A stretch of DNA of 64,000 nt from an uncultured Glaciecola sp. (GCF_937770335.1 NZ_CALJHY010000001.1:292111-356110); one strand, 5' to 3'; counted from the stretch's first letter, positions 1 to 8,747 are shown. A program made the numbers and translations. Notes: generated by a model not told the origin, from the sequence alone.

Positions 1-906
1 CGCATGCAAGTCATGGTTGATAACCTTATTTCAGCTTATGAATTAAGTATTAAAGAACTGGATTGGATGACAGAGGAAACACGTATTCAAGCCCTTGAAA
101 AATTGTCTAAGTTTACGGTCAAAATTGGATACCCTGATAAATGGAAGGACTATTCTGCATTGCAGGTATCTGGCAGTGACCTATTCGGTAATTTACGCAA
201 TGCTGCAGATGTCACTTACGCTGAAGAATTAGCGAAACAAGGTAAGCCTGTCGATAAAACTGAATGGGGTATGAATCCACAAACGGTAAACGCTTATTAC
301 AATCCAACAGCAAATGAAATTGTGTTCCCTGCTGCAATACTGCAACCTCCTTTCTTCGACTTAAAAGCGGAGGATGCCGTTAACTATGGCGGTATTGGTG
401 CAGTTATTGGCCACGAAATTGGTCATGGTTTTGATGATTCTGGCAGCACGTTTGACGGTGACGGCATGTTACGTGATTGGTGGACTGACGCTGACCGTAA
501 AGAGTTTAAAAATAGAACGGGCAAACTTGTTGATCAATACAATGCGTTTGAACCGTTAGAAGGTGTCTTCGTCAATGGCGAGTTTACATTAGGCGAAAAT
601 ATTGGTGATCTTGGTGGCATAAGCATTGCGCTTAGAGCTTACCAAATGTCATTGAATGGCGCAGCGTCACCCATGTTAGATGGCTTTACAGGTGAGCAAC
701 GTGTTTTCCTTGGATTTGGTCAAGTATGGGCAGGTAAGTACCGTGATGAGGCCTTAAAAAGCCAAATCAATACTGACCCGCACTCCCCTGCCCAATTCCG
801 TGCAAATGGGTCGGTTCGCAATGTGCCAGAATTTTATACCGCATTTGACGTAATACCAACTGATGCGCTTTATCTTCCAGACGAAGAACGCGTGAAAATT
901 TGGTAA
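1..906 (+). CDS. M13-family zinc metallopeptidase, C-terminal part (5' end outside window)
   Basis: This is the C-terminal ~300 residues of a neprilysin/PepO-type endopeptidase; family members are usually 650-700 residues and the frame is open at the left edge, so the start lies outside. The zinc motif HEIGH is encoded at 412-426. The family's third-ligand motif follows as GENIGDLGG from about 592, with the Glu ligand and the Asp that orients a zinc-binding His. The C-terminus has the typical M13 end: a conserved VRN before an acidic tail, and a final Trp as in PepO. In marine gammaproteobacteria these are exported oligopeptidases, but the signal sequence cannot be seen here. A strong hairpin terminator follows at 967-1007. 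Confidence 0.95.
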   Translation, partial: RMQVMVDNLISAYELSIKELDWMTEETRIQALEKLSKFTVKIGYPDKWKDYSALQVSGSDLFGNLRNAADVTYAEELAKQGKPVDKTEWGMNPQTVNAYYNPTANEIVFPAAILQPPFFDLKAEDAVNYGGIGAVIGHEIGHGFDDSGSTFDGDGMLRDWWTDADRKEFKNRTGKLVDQYNAFEPLEGVFVNGEFTLGENIGDLGGISIALRAYQMSLNGAASPMLDGFTGEQRVFLGFGQVWAGKYRDEALKSQINTDPHSPAQFRANGSVRNVPEFYTAFDVIPTDALYLPDEERVKIW

Positions 907-966
907 TCCCTCAGCTGTAGATAGGTATTAATTTGCGAATTTTTAAACCGCTAACTTAGTACTAAT

Positions 967-1007
967 AAACAAAACAGGATCTATCTAATATAGATCCTGT
1001 TTTGTTT
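967..1007 (+). terminator. Rho-independent-type terminator after the M13 peptidase gene
   Basis: An 18-bp perfect inverted repeat (967-984 with 990-1007) with a 5-nt loop, A-rich on the left and T-rich on the right (TGTTTTGTTT). It lies about 60 bp after the peptidase stop and separates that gene from the zinc locus. Confidence 0.85.
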
Positions 1008-1056
1008 AGCCATTGCTCAATATTGTATATTCGATAATAACAGCTTGACGATAAGT

Positions 1057-1071
1057 TGTTATATTTTAACA
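1057..1071. promoter_or_regulatory. Candidate Zur box 1
   Basis: TGTTATATTTTAACA is an imperfect palindrome resembling the TGTTATA...TATAACA core of gammaproteobacterial Zur operators. It lies about 90 bp before the next start codon and resembles the box at 1147. Assignment to Zur rests on the site shape and the ZnuD-like gene downstream. Confidence 0.5.
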
Positions 1072-1146
1072 AAATACTTCATGTGTTCCCGAGTTATCAG
1101 TAAGTGCATTAATTTAAAAGTAAACGGTGACATCGTTTAAATCAAG

Positions 1147-1161
1147 TGTTATGTTATAACA
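1147..1161. promoter_or_regulatory. Candidate Zur box 2
   Basis: TGTTATGTTATAACA has 6-bp arms (TGTTAT/ATAACA) around a 3-nt centre and matches the known Zur operator shape better than box 1. It ends only three bases before the ATG at 1165, so a bound repressor would cover the start of that gene. A zur gene lies at 56725-57168. Confidence 0.6.
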
Positions 1162-1164
1162 ATC

Positions 1165-1479
1165 ATGAAAGCATTTACGCCACACTATTTTAGAAAGCAC
1201 CGATCACTGTTGAAATATCTACTGGTGGTTGTCGTCTTGTTCTCTGTTTTTTCTCAGTGGCATAATGCAGCTCACGCCTTGCATAGCGAGCCACAATGTC
1301 GATTATGCTTGAGTTCTTCTGAATTTGAGCATTCTTTACCTATCGATGTTACGTTTTTTGACACTGTGCAAACAAGCTTTACTCCCATTGACTTAAACTA
1401 TCGTTCTTTTCAATCTTTATTCAGTACCTACTTTGGTAATAGAGATCCCCCCTCTTACTCTTTAAAATTCATTCCATAA
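1165..1479 (+). CDS. Small His/Cys membrane-anchored protein, DUF2946-like, next to ZnuD
   Basis: A 104-residue protein with a basic N-terminus and one hydrophobic segment (about residues 15-32), either a signal peptide or an anchor. It is followed by a metal-ligand-rich stretch with three His and a CRLC motif (QWHNAAHALHSEPQCRLC). A PP-containing motif (RDPPSY) sits near the C-terminus, as in DUF2946-type proteins encoded beside metal-uptake receptors. It lies 71 bp before the ZnuD-like receptor on the same strand and behind two Zur-like boxes, so a role in zinc acquisition is likely but unproven. No Shine-Dalgarno sequence precedes the ATG: the operator-like palindrome fills that space, so the message may be leaderless or the start may be misplaced. 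Confidence 0.65.
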   Translation: MKAFTPHYFRKHRSLLKYLLVVVVLFSVFSQWHNAAHALHSEPQCRLCLSSSEFEHSLPIDVTFFDTVQTSFTPIDLNYRSFQSLFSTYFGNRDPPSYSLKFIP

Positions 1480-1550
1480 AAAACCTGTTAATCCTGAGTA
1501 TCTTCTGATGGCTCAGTGAGTTTTGATTTGCAATTTAGAGAAAACATATA

Positions 1551-3671
1551 ATGAAAGTGAAATATTCAGCGATCGTTCTAGCGGTCTGTACAGCGCTAAC
1601 TCCCACTGTAAATGCGGTAGATAAAAAAATTCAAAAAGATGAAAATGACATAGAAAAAATAGTGATCATGGCATCGCCTTTTCAACGCACTATACTAGAA
1701 TCTAGTGTGCCTGTAACAATCCTCAGTGGAGCAGAATTGGATCAAAATCAGGCTGCAACTTTGGGCGAAACACTCAAGAGTGTGCCAGGGGTGCATAGTT
1801 CGTATTTTGGCCCCGTGGCAAGCAGTCCTATCATACGTGGTTTAGACGGTCCTCGTATTAAGGTCCTACAAAATGGCTTAGGTGCATCTGATGCATCGCG
1901 CGTTGGACCTGATCATCAAGTGTCTACCGAAACCTCTACAGCAAGCCAAATTGAGATCCTTCGAGGACCAGCCACGCTTTTATATGGAAGCGGTGCAATC
2001 GGTGGTGTAGTAAATGTGGTTGATAACCGACTACCCGTAACCCGACAAGAAGGCGTTAGTGGTGAAGTCTTTGGCCAATACGACAACGTGGCTGACGCAA
2101 AAACGCTCTCAGCCGACTTGAATGCTGGTTCGGGTAACTTTGTAGTGCATATAGATGCATACAATCGCAGCACTGGCGATTATAAAATTCCGGTACCCGC
2201 AAATATAGACGAGCAAGGCGGTAGCAGTAAGTTGTCGAATTCCGCTATGGACGCAGATGGGTATAATTTGGGTACAGGCTGGATACAGGATGATACTGTC
2301 GTTGCGTTTGCTTATGGAAGAATTAATTCTGAATATGGCTTACCTGGCGAAGACGGCATATTTATAAAGTTAAAACAAGATAGATACCAAGCGACTGTTG
2401 ACTGGAAAAATTTAGATGGTTTCATAAAGTCAGTACATTGGCAGAATGCCTATACCGACTATAAGCATTCTGAAATCGACGGTGTCGAGGTTGGTACTAC
2501 TTTTAAAAACCAAAGCACTGAATCAAGATTATGGGCCGAACATGCACCAACATTGGGTTGGAAAGGCGTATTTGGCCTGCATTATAACAATACCGACTTT
2601 GAGGCCATTGGTGAAGAAGCTTTCACCCCCCCAACTAAAACAGACAGCCTTGCCGTATTTGTAATGGAAGAACTGCAAACAGGGGCATTTATATGGCAGC
2701 TAGGTTCTCGAGTTGAGCAAGTGACCCATGTTGTGAATAATGACTTTTTTGCCGAACGTGATTCACAACAACCTATTGCGTTTGCTGATACCGATTATGT
2801 TGCAGTGTCCGGATCCGCGGGCGTCGTTTTTAAAATCGATAGCGACAACACGCTTGCCTTTAACTACGCTTACTCAGAACGAGCACCGTCTGCTTCTGAA
2901 TTCTTGTCGTATGGCCCACACATAGGTTCGGGTACTTATGAAATTGGTGGCGGTTTTGAGATAGTTAATAATAATGAGCAATACACTGTTGTTCAGACTG
3001 CAAACGATATGGATAAAGAAGTATCTAATAACGTTGACTTAACTTATCGTTTGACTACAGATCATTTGAATGCAAGTTTTAGTGTTTTCTATAATCAAAT
3101 TAATAATTATATTTTCGAAAATTTTACCGACTTAGTTTTTAGTGATGGCGGATTAGTATCATCTCAAGAATTTGATGACCAAGTTACTAATTTTGGAGAG
3201 CCTGAAGATGAAGCTGATGGCTTACCCGTTGTTGTCTTTGCGCAACAAGACGCTAAACTTTACGGCTATGAAGCTCAAATCGATTGGCACTTAAACGGAC
3301 AATGGCGGGTAGAAGTCTTTACCGATTATACCCGAGCGAAACTAGCTTCAGGTATCGATGTACCAAGAATTCCGCCCATGAGGTTAGGCTCTTCAGTTCA
3401 TTTTGAATACGGCAATTGGCATACTGAGATGGAAGTTATTCGAAATAGTAAACAAGATAAGATAGCGATTAACGAAACTGAGACAGCTGGTTATACGATG
3501 GTATCTGCCTCTGCTAATTATTATATTGACCTAGATAATGTCGATATGACGATTTACATAAAAGGCGATAACTTAACCAATCAGGAAGCTCGAGTTCATT
3601 CGTCTTACTTAAAAAATGAAGCTCCACTGTCCAGTCGTTCGTTAAGTGTTGGTGTGAGAGCGCGCTTTTAA
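1551..3671 (+). CDS. znuD: TonB-dependent outer-membrane receptor, ZnuD-like (zinc uptake)
   Basis: A 706-residue receptor with a signal peptide (cleavage near NAVDKK), a TonB-box-like region (IEKIVIMAS), a plug domain and a 22-strand-type barrel ending in the aromatic residue Phe (VRARF). The plug contains IIRGLDGPRIKVLQNGLG followed by DASRVGPDH, close to the hallmark region of ZnuD receptors, and then the general receptor motif EILRGPATLLYGSGAIGGVVN. ZnuD imports zinc, or a zinc complex, across the outer membrane using TonB energy. The upstream small CxxC protein and Zur-like boxes support a zinc role. The substrate is inferred from similarity and context. A hairpin at 3687-3712 ends the unit. 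Confidence 0.85.
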   Translation: MKVKYSAIVLAVCTALTPTVNAVDKKIQKDENDIEKIVIMASPFQRTILESSVPVTILSGAELDQNQAATLGETLKSVPGVHSSYFGPVASSPIIRGLDGPRIKVLQNGLGASDASRVGPDHQVSTETSTASQIEILRGPATLLYGSGAIGGVVNVVDNRLPVTRQEGVSGEVFGQYDNVADAKTLSADLNAGSGNFVVHIDAYNRSTGDYKIPVPANIDEQGGSSKLSNSAMDADGYNLGTGWIQDDTVVAFAYGRINSEYGLPGEDGIFIKLKQDRYQATVDWKNLDGFIKSVHWQNAYTDYKHSEIDGVEVGTTFKNQSTESRLWAEHAPTLGWKGVFGLHYNNTDFEAIGEEAFTPPTKTDSLAVFVMEELQTGAFIWQLGSRVEQVTHVVNNDFFAERDSQQPIAFADTDYVAVSGSAGVVFKIDSDNTLAFNYAYSERAPSASEFLSYGPHIGSGTYEIGGGFEIVNNNEQYTVVQTANDMDKEVSNNVDLTYRLTTDHLNASFSVFYNQINNYIFENFTDLVFSDGGLVSSQEFDDQVTNFGEPEDEADGLPVVVFAQQDAKLYGYEAQIDWHLNGQWRVEVFTDYTRAKLASGIDVPRIPPMRLGSSVHFEYGNWHTEMEVIRNSKQDKIAINETETAGYTMVSASANYYIDLDNVDMTIYIKGDNLTNQEARVHSSYLKNEAPLSSRSLSVGVRARF

Positions 3672-3686
3672 GCACTTTGCCTACAC

Positions 3687-3712
3687 CAGCGGATACGACA
3701 AAGTATCCGCTG
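3687..3712. terminator. Hairpin between convergent genes
   Basis: A 10-bp perfect stem (CAGCGGATAC/GTATCCGCTG) with a 6-nt loop, followed by TTTAGG on the plus side. It ends one base before the stop codon of the minus-strand gene, so it may terminate transcripts from both directions. Confidence 0.6.
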
Positions 3713-3713
3713 T

Positions 3714-4808
3714 TTAGGTGCGGACTTGGCGCTTAAATACGACGACAACGACCATAATGGCGACACCAATAGTTAAACTATAACTGTGCTCGCCACCTAT
3801 CAAAAAGCCTAAAGAATAGGCCGGCGTGCATATCCCTAATACCCAAAGAAAAGTCGGCTTTGACTTTCCTAATAATAAATATAATGGGAAGACTAGACTG
3901 TAAAAGAACAAAAAACTTTTATACAAAATTTCTTCGAGCGGTAAATTCCCCCAGGGAATGGTGGTATCTTTCACCACGCTCAGTAAACCCACCATAATCA
4001 CTGAAAATGCAGCTATTGCGCTTGCCAATAAGGAGGGCTTTAGATACTTTTGGGTACTTAGCTCGCTACTGTGTGCTGCAATAGTAAATGCGATTTGAAG
4101 TGCTAAGAAGCCAATAACAGGATAAATAATAGCGGCAGGTACTTCTTGGTTGAAGAAAATATCACCCAAGTTACCTGCATAATAGAATACAAATCCGAGT
4201 AGGCTCAAAAACAATACGCCAAAACCTACGGCAAAGCTTATCTTGGGGTTACCACTATCGCGGTATGCGCGGTGGAAAGTAATATCTAAATAGGGCGAAA
4301 ATATAAAACCAATCGCAAGCGGAAGCAAAGCATGAGGCCAATAACCTTTTGCACTGACATCGACCGGCTGCCAATCACTTCCCAAGAAACCGATAAATAA
4401 ACCGATGGACAGAAGATAAATACCCAAAGCCCAATAGGTGATAACACATTTGCTAAGGTAAATAACGAACGCGATAGACAAAACAATAGCGAGTAACAAG
4501 GGTTGACCAATTGTTACGCCAAGCCACGCCACAAAGAATAATTGATAGGCGATCGTTACATACGAGAAAACCCCAATCGCGACTTTATGCGTACTTTCAA
4601 AAACCTGCTGCTGTGCACGCTGTTTGAAGTAAAACCCCATTGCAATTGCACCGCCCACATTGAAAATAGTGAAAGCAGCTAATGCAGGCCAGCCATAATC
4701 TCGGCCCAGTATTAGAGGAAAAAAACCGCCTAGACACCATAGCCAAGAGCAGGCCAGATAGAAAGCGTATTGTAGAGTAGTTGACAAATTTAAGTACCGA
4801 CAGGCCAC
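3714..4808 (-). CDS. Polytopic membrane protein of unrecognised family
   Basis: A 364-residue, very hydrophobic protein with about ten to twelve predicted membrane segments. I do not recognise the family. Notable is a polar motif in a central segment, SPYLDITFHRAYRD, unusual in being charged between membrane helices and a likely functional site. It starts at GTG (4808) and overlaps the upstream hotdog-fold gene by 19 bp, so the two are probably translationally coupled. There is no ABC-transporter or MFS signature. The layout suggests a small integral-membrane enzyme or carrier linked to lipid or acyl metabolism through its partner, but this is only inference. Confidence 0.7.
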   Translation of the reverse strand: MACRYLNLSTTLQYAFYLACSWLWCLGGFFPLILGRDYGWPALAAFTIFNVGGAIAMGFYFKQRAQQQVFESTHKVAIGVFSYVTIAYQLFFVAWLGVTIGQPLLLAIVLSIAFVIYLSKCVITYWALGIYLLSIGLFIGFLGSDWQPVDVSAKGYWPHALLPLAIGFIFSPYLDITFHRAYRDSGNPKISFAVGFGVLFLSLLGFVFYYAGNLGDIFFNQEVPAAIIYPVIGFLALQIAFTIAAHSSELSTQKYLKPSLLASAIAAFSVIMVGLLSVVKDTTIPWGNLPLEEILYKSFLFFYSLVFPLYLLLGKSKPTFLWVLGICTPAYSLGFLIGGEHSYSLTIGVAIMVVVVVFKRQVRT

Positions 4809-5287
4809 ATATGGAAACTGATGGTACCAGCACCAATTCGACGGCTAGCTTTGTTTTTATTGGTTCGAAATACTTTGATAGTCATTTCTATATTAAATTT
4901 ACCACCTGCTTTGATTTTCTCCGCTAGCTCATCTAAATCGACAGACGCCTTGTACATAATTGCGTCTATGCTTGGTAACAAGAAACGGTAGTTCAACCGG
5001 GTGCAAACCATACGATAATTACCTTTGCTTAGCATAAACAGATAAGAACCTGCAGCCAATTCTGAATTACCTAAAATAGCGCCGCCGGACACTGTGCCAT
5101 ACCAATTCAGGTTCAAGCGTCTTTTGGGCAATATCGCATAATAATCGTCTTCGACGAAATTCATTTTCAAGCCACTTTTGAAAACAAAAGGCATATATAA
5201 AAAGCTAAGAAGCCTATTAAAAAACCGACTTTTCATCGACAAGCGATTCAAACATTTTTCTAGCTTTGGTGGTAATGGAATAGCCAT
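4790..5287 (-). CDS. DUF4442 / hotdog-fold thioesterase-like protein
   Basis: A 165-residue protein resembling the DUF4442 (PaaI-like hotdog) family: an N-terminal helix region, the segment LNWYGTVSGGAILGNSELAAG corresponding to the hotdog central helix, and a C-terminal beta-sheet with TIKVFRTNK. Such proteins act on acyl-CoA or acyl-ACP thioesters, but the substrate is unknown for this group. The central helix region lacks an obvious Asp/Glu nucleophile beyond Glu of NSELAAG. It is the first gene of a two-gene minus-strand unit with the membrane protein, overlapping by 19 bp. The start ATG at 5287 gives a full-length domain. Confidence 0.7.
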   Translation of the reverse strand: MAIPLPPKLEKCLNRLSMKSRFFNRLLSFLYMPFVFKSGLKMNFVEDDYYAILPKRRLNLNWYGTVSGGAILGNSELAAGSYLFMLSKGNYRMVCTRLNYRFLLPSIDAIMYKASVDLDELAEKIKAGGKFNIEMTIKVFRTNKNKASRRIGAGTISFHMWPVGT

Positions 5288-5703
5288 GGAAAACCTACAA
5301 AAAAATCAATAATATTAACGAATAAACCGCACTCATATAACGAGTGCAACATATTAACAGCCGTTGAGTAAGATGTTTAGTTAAATTCGCATTGAGCACA
5401 GTTCATCATCTATGGATCTACACTTTGAGTTTTTTAACCAATAAATTACGATGCTTCAACAATCACTTATTCTGGCCCTTGAGCTGTTGGGCGCCCTCCC
5501 CTTTTTGGTTTTTTCTTCTTTCACATCTTCAATATCGCGACTATTGGGTAAGTGTTCAGCAACCTAAACTCGCGAACGAGGTAACCCCAGCGCCTGCAAC
5601 ACACCGTATATGGAACAACGCATTCATAGTATTAAGTTTATTTATAGATGTTGCGTATAAAGCATGATACCCTATTTAATTAGTGCAATAATATAGGGTA
5701 AAT
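5288..5703. other. Intergenic region between divergent genes
   Basis: This 416-bp gap must hold promoters for the hotdog-fold gene (minus) and the MHYT-GGDEF-EAL gene (plus). A 91-codon open frame beginning with TTG at 5392 and ending in TGA at 5665-5667, and a 39-codon ATG frame at 5451-5570, are present but have no recognisable protein features. The only clear structure is the hairpin at 5668-5700. Confidence 0.5.
5668..5700 (+). promoter_or_regulatory. Hairpin that sequesters the ribosome-binding site of the MHYT gene
   Basis: TACCCTAT (5668-5675) pairs perfectly with ATAGGGTA (5693-5700) across a 17-nt AT-rich loop. The right arm contains AGGG at 5695-5698, the only Shine-Dalgarno-like sequence before the MHYT-GGDEF-EAL frame. 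In RNA the site would be double-stranded when the hairpin forms, which suggests translational control. Confidence 0.5.
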
Positions 5704-5766
5704 ATTATTAATTCAGTTTACAATAATTCAGCCGCTGAATGGCTTTCCATTCCTTATGACCCTATA

Positions 5767-8640
5767 TTGGTCGCTCTTTCCATTATAATAGCTATTACAT
5801 CTTCATTTAGCACCTTTAGCCTGATTGAACGGGCCATTTCAGCTCCCCAAAAAAGCCGGAAAATAGCGTGGAATTTATTTGGTGCCACCGCTATGGCAGT
5901 CGGTATTTGGGCGATGCACTTTATTGGAATGTTAGCGTTAAAATTTCCAATACCGGTTACATACGATGCCTATTTAACACTGCTATCTATTATTCCGGTA
6001 TTTTTGGCTTGTAGTGTTGTTATGTGCTTAATAACGTCAAAATCGTATAACAATTATCGATTATTAATTGGCGGGCTGCTATTAGGCTCAGGTATTGCCC
6101 TTATGCACCACGTTGGTATGGCTGCGATTAGATTAAATGCAGTGATGGTTCATGATCTTATTTTGGTTTATTTATCAATTTTAATAGCCGTATTATTGGC
6201 AATAGCGGCTTTAAAAGTACAATATAAAGCAGTTAATCAAGAGCATTACAAATTTATAAACCGAAGATGCATATATAGTGCGGTAATTATGGGATTGGCG
6301 TCTTCCGGTATGCATTATACAGCCATGGCAGCTGTTAAGTTTATGCCCAAAACTACCAATGAAGTTGTTAATGGGGTAGATTCAGGCGTATTAACGTTAA
6401 TTGTAGCCCTAGTAACGTTGGTGCTATTGGCATTAGCGATTTTCATTCCGTATCTACTGCGACATATCCAACTAATAATTACCGTCAATGAGGATTCAGC
6501 GCGTATCCGTGACATGATGAACATATCACAGGATGCGTTCATCAAGATGGATACTAACGGGTATATATTAGGTTGGAGCTCTCGAGCACAAGTTATCTTT
6601 GGTTGGACACATAAAGAAGCGATTGGACAGGAATTAATAAATTTAATCGTTCCAGCACGATTTCATCATGCGTATGAACAACACTTAAATCATTTTCTTA
6701 GCACTAATGAATGCGCGATTATGAATAAGACAATTGAAGTCGAAGCGCTTCACAAGGAAGGACATAATTTCCCAGCAGAGTTGACTGTTTCTTTTATTAA
6801 TACAGCGAATGGATTTGAATTTAATGCTTTTGTTCGAGACATCAGTCAACGCAAAAATGCAGAAAAAAAACTAATTATTGCTAACCAAGAACTTGCCTTG
6901 CAAAACGAAGAGAAAGATAAACGAGCAAATGAATTGATGCTTGCAGCCAGTGTTTTCACGCACGCCCTAGAGGGTATTATGATTACCGATTCGAATACTA
7001 AGGTTATCGACGTTAACAGTGCATTTACTAAAATTAGCGGTTACTCCCGCGAGGAGCTGATCGGACAGAGAACTCGATTCCTTCGCTCAGGCTTGCATAC
7101 AGCGCAGTTCTATGCCGAAATGTGGCAAGTAATTAACACCACCGACCACTGGATTGGAGAAATTTTTAATCGTAATAAAAACGGCGAAAACTATACCGTA
7201 AGCATGTCTATCAGTGCAGTAAAAAACGCTGAAGGCGACGCCAGTCATTACGTCGCTTTAATGAGTGATATTACTCAGCAAAATGAACATCAATCTCAAT
7301 TAGAAAAAATCGCACACTACGATCCCTTAACCAAATTACCTAATCGTGCATTACTAACCGTTCGACTAAACCAGACTATCAAGCAATGTAAACGCGACGA
7401 AAAGGCACTTGCTGTCGCATATATGGATTTAGATGGCTTTAAAAATATAAATGATACATATGGTCATGCTATAGGTGACAAACTACTCATTATTGTGTCT
7501 CAAAGGATGAAAGGCGTGTTGCGTGAGATGGATATTCTTGCCCGTATTGGTGGTGATGAATTTATCGCAGTAATAACAAATCCGACTGAAAATGAAGATT
7601 ATCAGCTGACATTAAAACGCTTATTACGTGTCGTTTCAGAGCCTATAAAAATTGACGAACATATACTAAACGTATCCGTCAGCATCGGCGTTACTCTTTA
7701 CCCTCAAGATGACGCAGATACAGATTTACTTTTACGCCATTGCGACCAAGCCATGTATTTAGCAAAACAAGCGGGTAAAAATTGTTATCACTTGTTCGAC
7801 AGTACTTTCGATGATGCGGTTAACATTGAACGAGAAAGCATCGACAATATCAAAAAAGCATTTAATAACCGTGAGTTCGTCTTGTACCATCAACCCAAAG
7901 TAAATATGTCTACAGGTGAAGTGGTCGGCACAGAAGCGCTGATCCGTTGGCAACATCCCGAACGCGGCTTAGTCCCGCCATTGGACTTTTTACCTATTAT
8001 CGAAAGCCACCCCATTAGCCTCGATATAGGTGAATTGGTTATCGATTCCGCACTGAGCCAAATAAGCCAATGGCAAGGTGTGGGGATCACATGTCCTATC
8101 AGCGTCAACATCAGTGCTTATCATCTCCAGCAGGGTAACTTTGTGGAACGCTTATCGATATTGTTGGCTGCACATCCTGACGTGATGCCCGCTAATTTAG
8201 AATTAGAGATATTAGAAACTAGCGCATTTAGTGACATCAACAAGATTGTATCTACCATGAGAGCTTGCATTGAACTAGGCGTGAAATTTGCGCTAGATGA
8301 TTTTGGTACTGGATATTCATCTCTCACCTATCTTAGACGACTGCCAGCCAGCTTAATCAAAATAGACCAGAGCTTTATTAGAGACATGCTGACTCACTCT
8401 GATGACTTAGCTATTGTTCAGGGCGTTGTCGGTTTGACCAAAGCATTCCAGCTTGAAGTAATAGCTGAAGGAGTAGAAACGATTGAACATGGTGTTGCCC
8501 TATTGCAACTAGGCTGTGAATTAGCGCAAGGTTATGGCATTGCACGCCCGATGCCTGCTAGTGATATTCCAGACTGGATATCGCACTGGAAACCAGATCC
8601 ATCTTGGCAGGTCGCAAGGCACCAACGAGGAGCTGAATAG
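5767..8640 (+). CDS. MHYT-PAS-PAS-GGDEF-EAL membrane c-di-GMP enzyme
   Basis: This bifunctional candidate starts with an integral-membrane MHYT sensor containing three repeats (MHFIGM near residue 50, MHHVGM, MHYTAM), thought in this family to bind a metal and sense diatomic gas. Two PAS domains follow, then GGDEF with an intact active site (RIGGDEF) and inhibitory RxxD (REMD, five residues upstream), and an EAL domain. The EAL domain keeps EALIRW, the Asn of SVNIS, LEILE, DDFGTGYSS, the Lys of LIKID and the Glu of AEGVE. Both cyclase and phosphodiesterase activity are possible. TTG at 5767 is the first conventional start, but the open frame runs back to 5692 and includes SIPYDPILVALS, which resembles the usual MHYT N-terminus. 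An ATT at 5704 or 5707, well spaced from AGGG at 5695, is the better start. Confidence 0.93.
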   Translation: MVALSIIIAITSSFSTFSLIERAISAPQKSRKIAWNLFGATAMAVGIWAMHFIGMLALKFPIPVTYDAYLTLLSIIPVFLACSVVMCLITSKSYNNYRLLIGGLLLGSGIALMHHVGMAAIRLNAVMVHDLILVYLSILIAVLLAIAALKVQYKAVNQEHYKFINRRCIYSAVIMGLASSGMHYTAMAAVKFMPKTTNEVVNGVDSGVLTLIVALVTLVLLALAIFIPYLLRHIQLIITVNEDSARIRDMMNISQDAFIKMDTNGYILGWSSRAQVIFGWTHKEAIGQELINLIVPARFHHAYEQHLNHFLSTNECAIMNKTIEVEALHKEGHNFPAELTVSFINTANGFEFNAFVRDISQRKNAEKKLIIANQELALQNEEKDKRANELMLAASVFTHALEGIMITDSNTKVIDVNSAFTKISGYSREELIGQRTRFLRSGLHTAQFYAEMWQVINTTDHWIGEIFNRNKNGENYTVSMSISAVKNAEGDASHYVALMSDITQQNEHQSQLEKIAHYDPLTKLPNRALLTVRLNQTIKQCKRDEKALAVAYMDLDGFKNINDTYGHAIGDKLLIIVSQRMKGVLREMDILARIGGDEFIAVITNPTENEDYQLTLKRLLRVVSEPIKIDEHILNVSVSIGVTLYPQDDADTDLLLRHCDQAMYLAKQAGKNCYHLFDSTFDDAVNIERESIDNIKKAFNNREFVLYHQPKVNMSTGEVVGTEALIRWQHPERGLVPPLDFLPIIESHPISLDIGELVIDSALSQISQWQGVGITCPISVNISAYHLQQGNFVERLSILLAAHPDVMPANLELEILETSAFSDINKIVSTMRACIELGVKFALDDFGTGYSSLTYLRRLPASLIKIDQSFIRDMLTHSDDLAIVQGVVGLTKAFQLEVIAEGVETIEHGVALLQLGCELAQGYGIARPMPASDIPDWISHWKPDPSWQVARHQRGAE

Positions 8641-8728
8641 CCAGGTACTTTGCTAGTGCTTCGCCTGAGCCCTGGTGTAGCCCACCAAAAACAATTCCGA
8701 GCAGCAACAAATCAAAGAAACCGATCAA

Positions 8729-8747
8729 AGCCTTCCTAAAGGAGGCT
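8729..8747 (-). terminator. Short hairpin at the end of the DUF3185 gene
   Basis: AGCCTTC/GGAGGCT forms a 7-bp stem (one G-T pair) around CTAAA and overlaps the stop codon of the minus-strand gene at 8746. The tail on the minus side (TTTGATCGG) is only weakly T-rich, so termination is uncertain. Confidence 0.35.

Noticed and set aside
5451..5570. 39-codon ATG frame with a hydrophobic start (MLQQSLILALELLGALPFLV)
   Set aside because: It could be a small membrane peptide, but there is no ribosome site and it lies in the leader of another gene; too little to call.
5392..5667. 91-codon open frame beginning with TTG upstream of the MHYT gene
   Set aside because: No ribosome site, no domain or signal, and an odd mix of residues. 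Kept only as a possible element of the hairpin's control, not as a gene.
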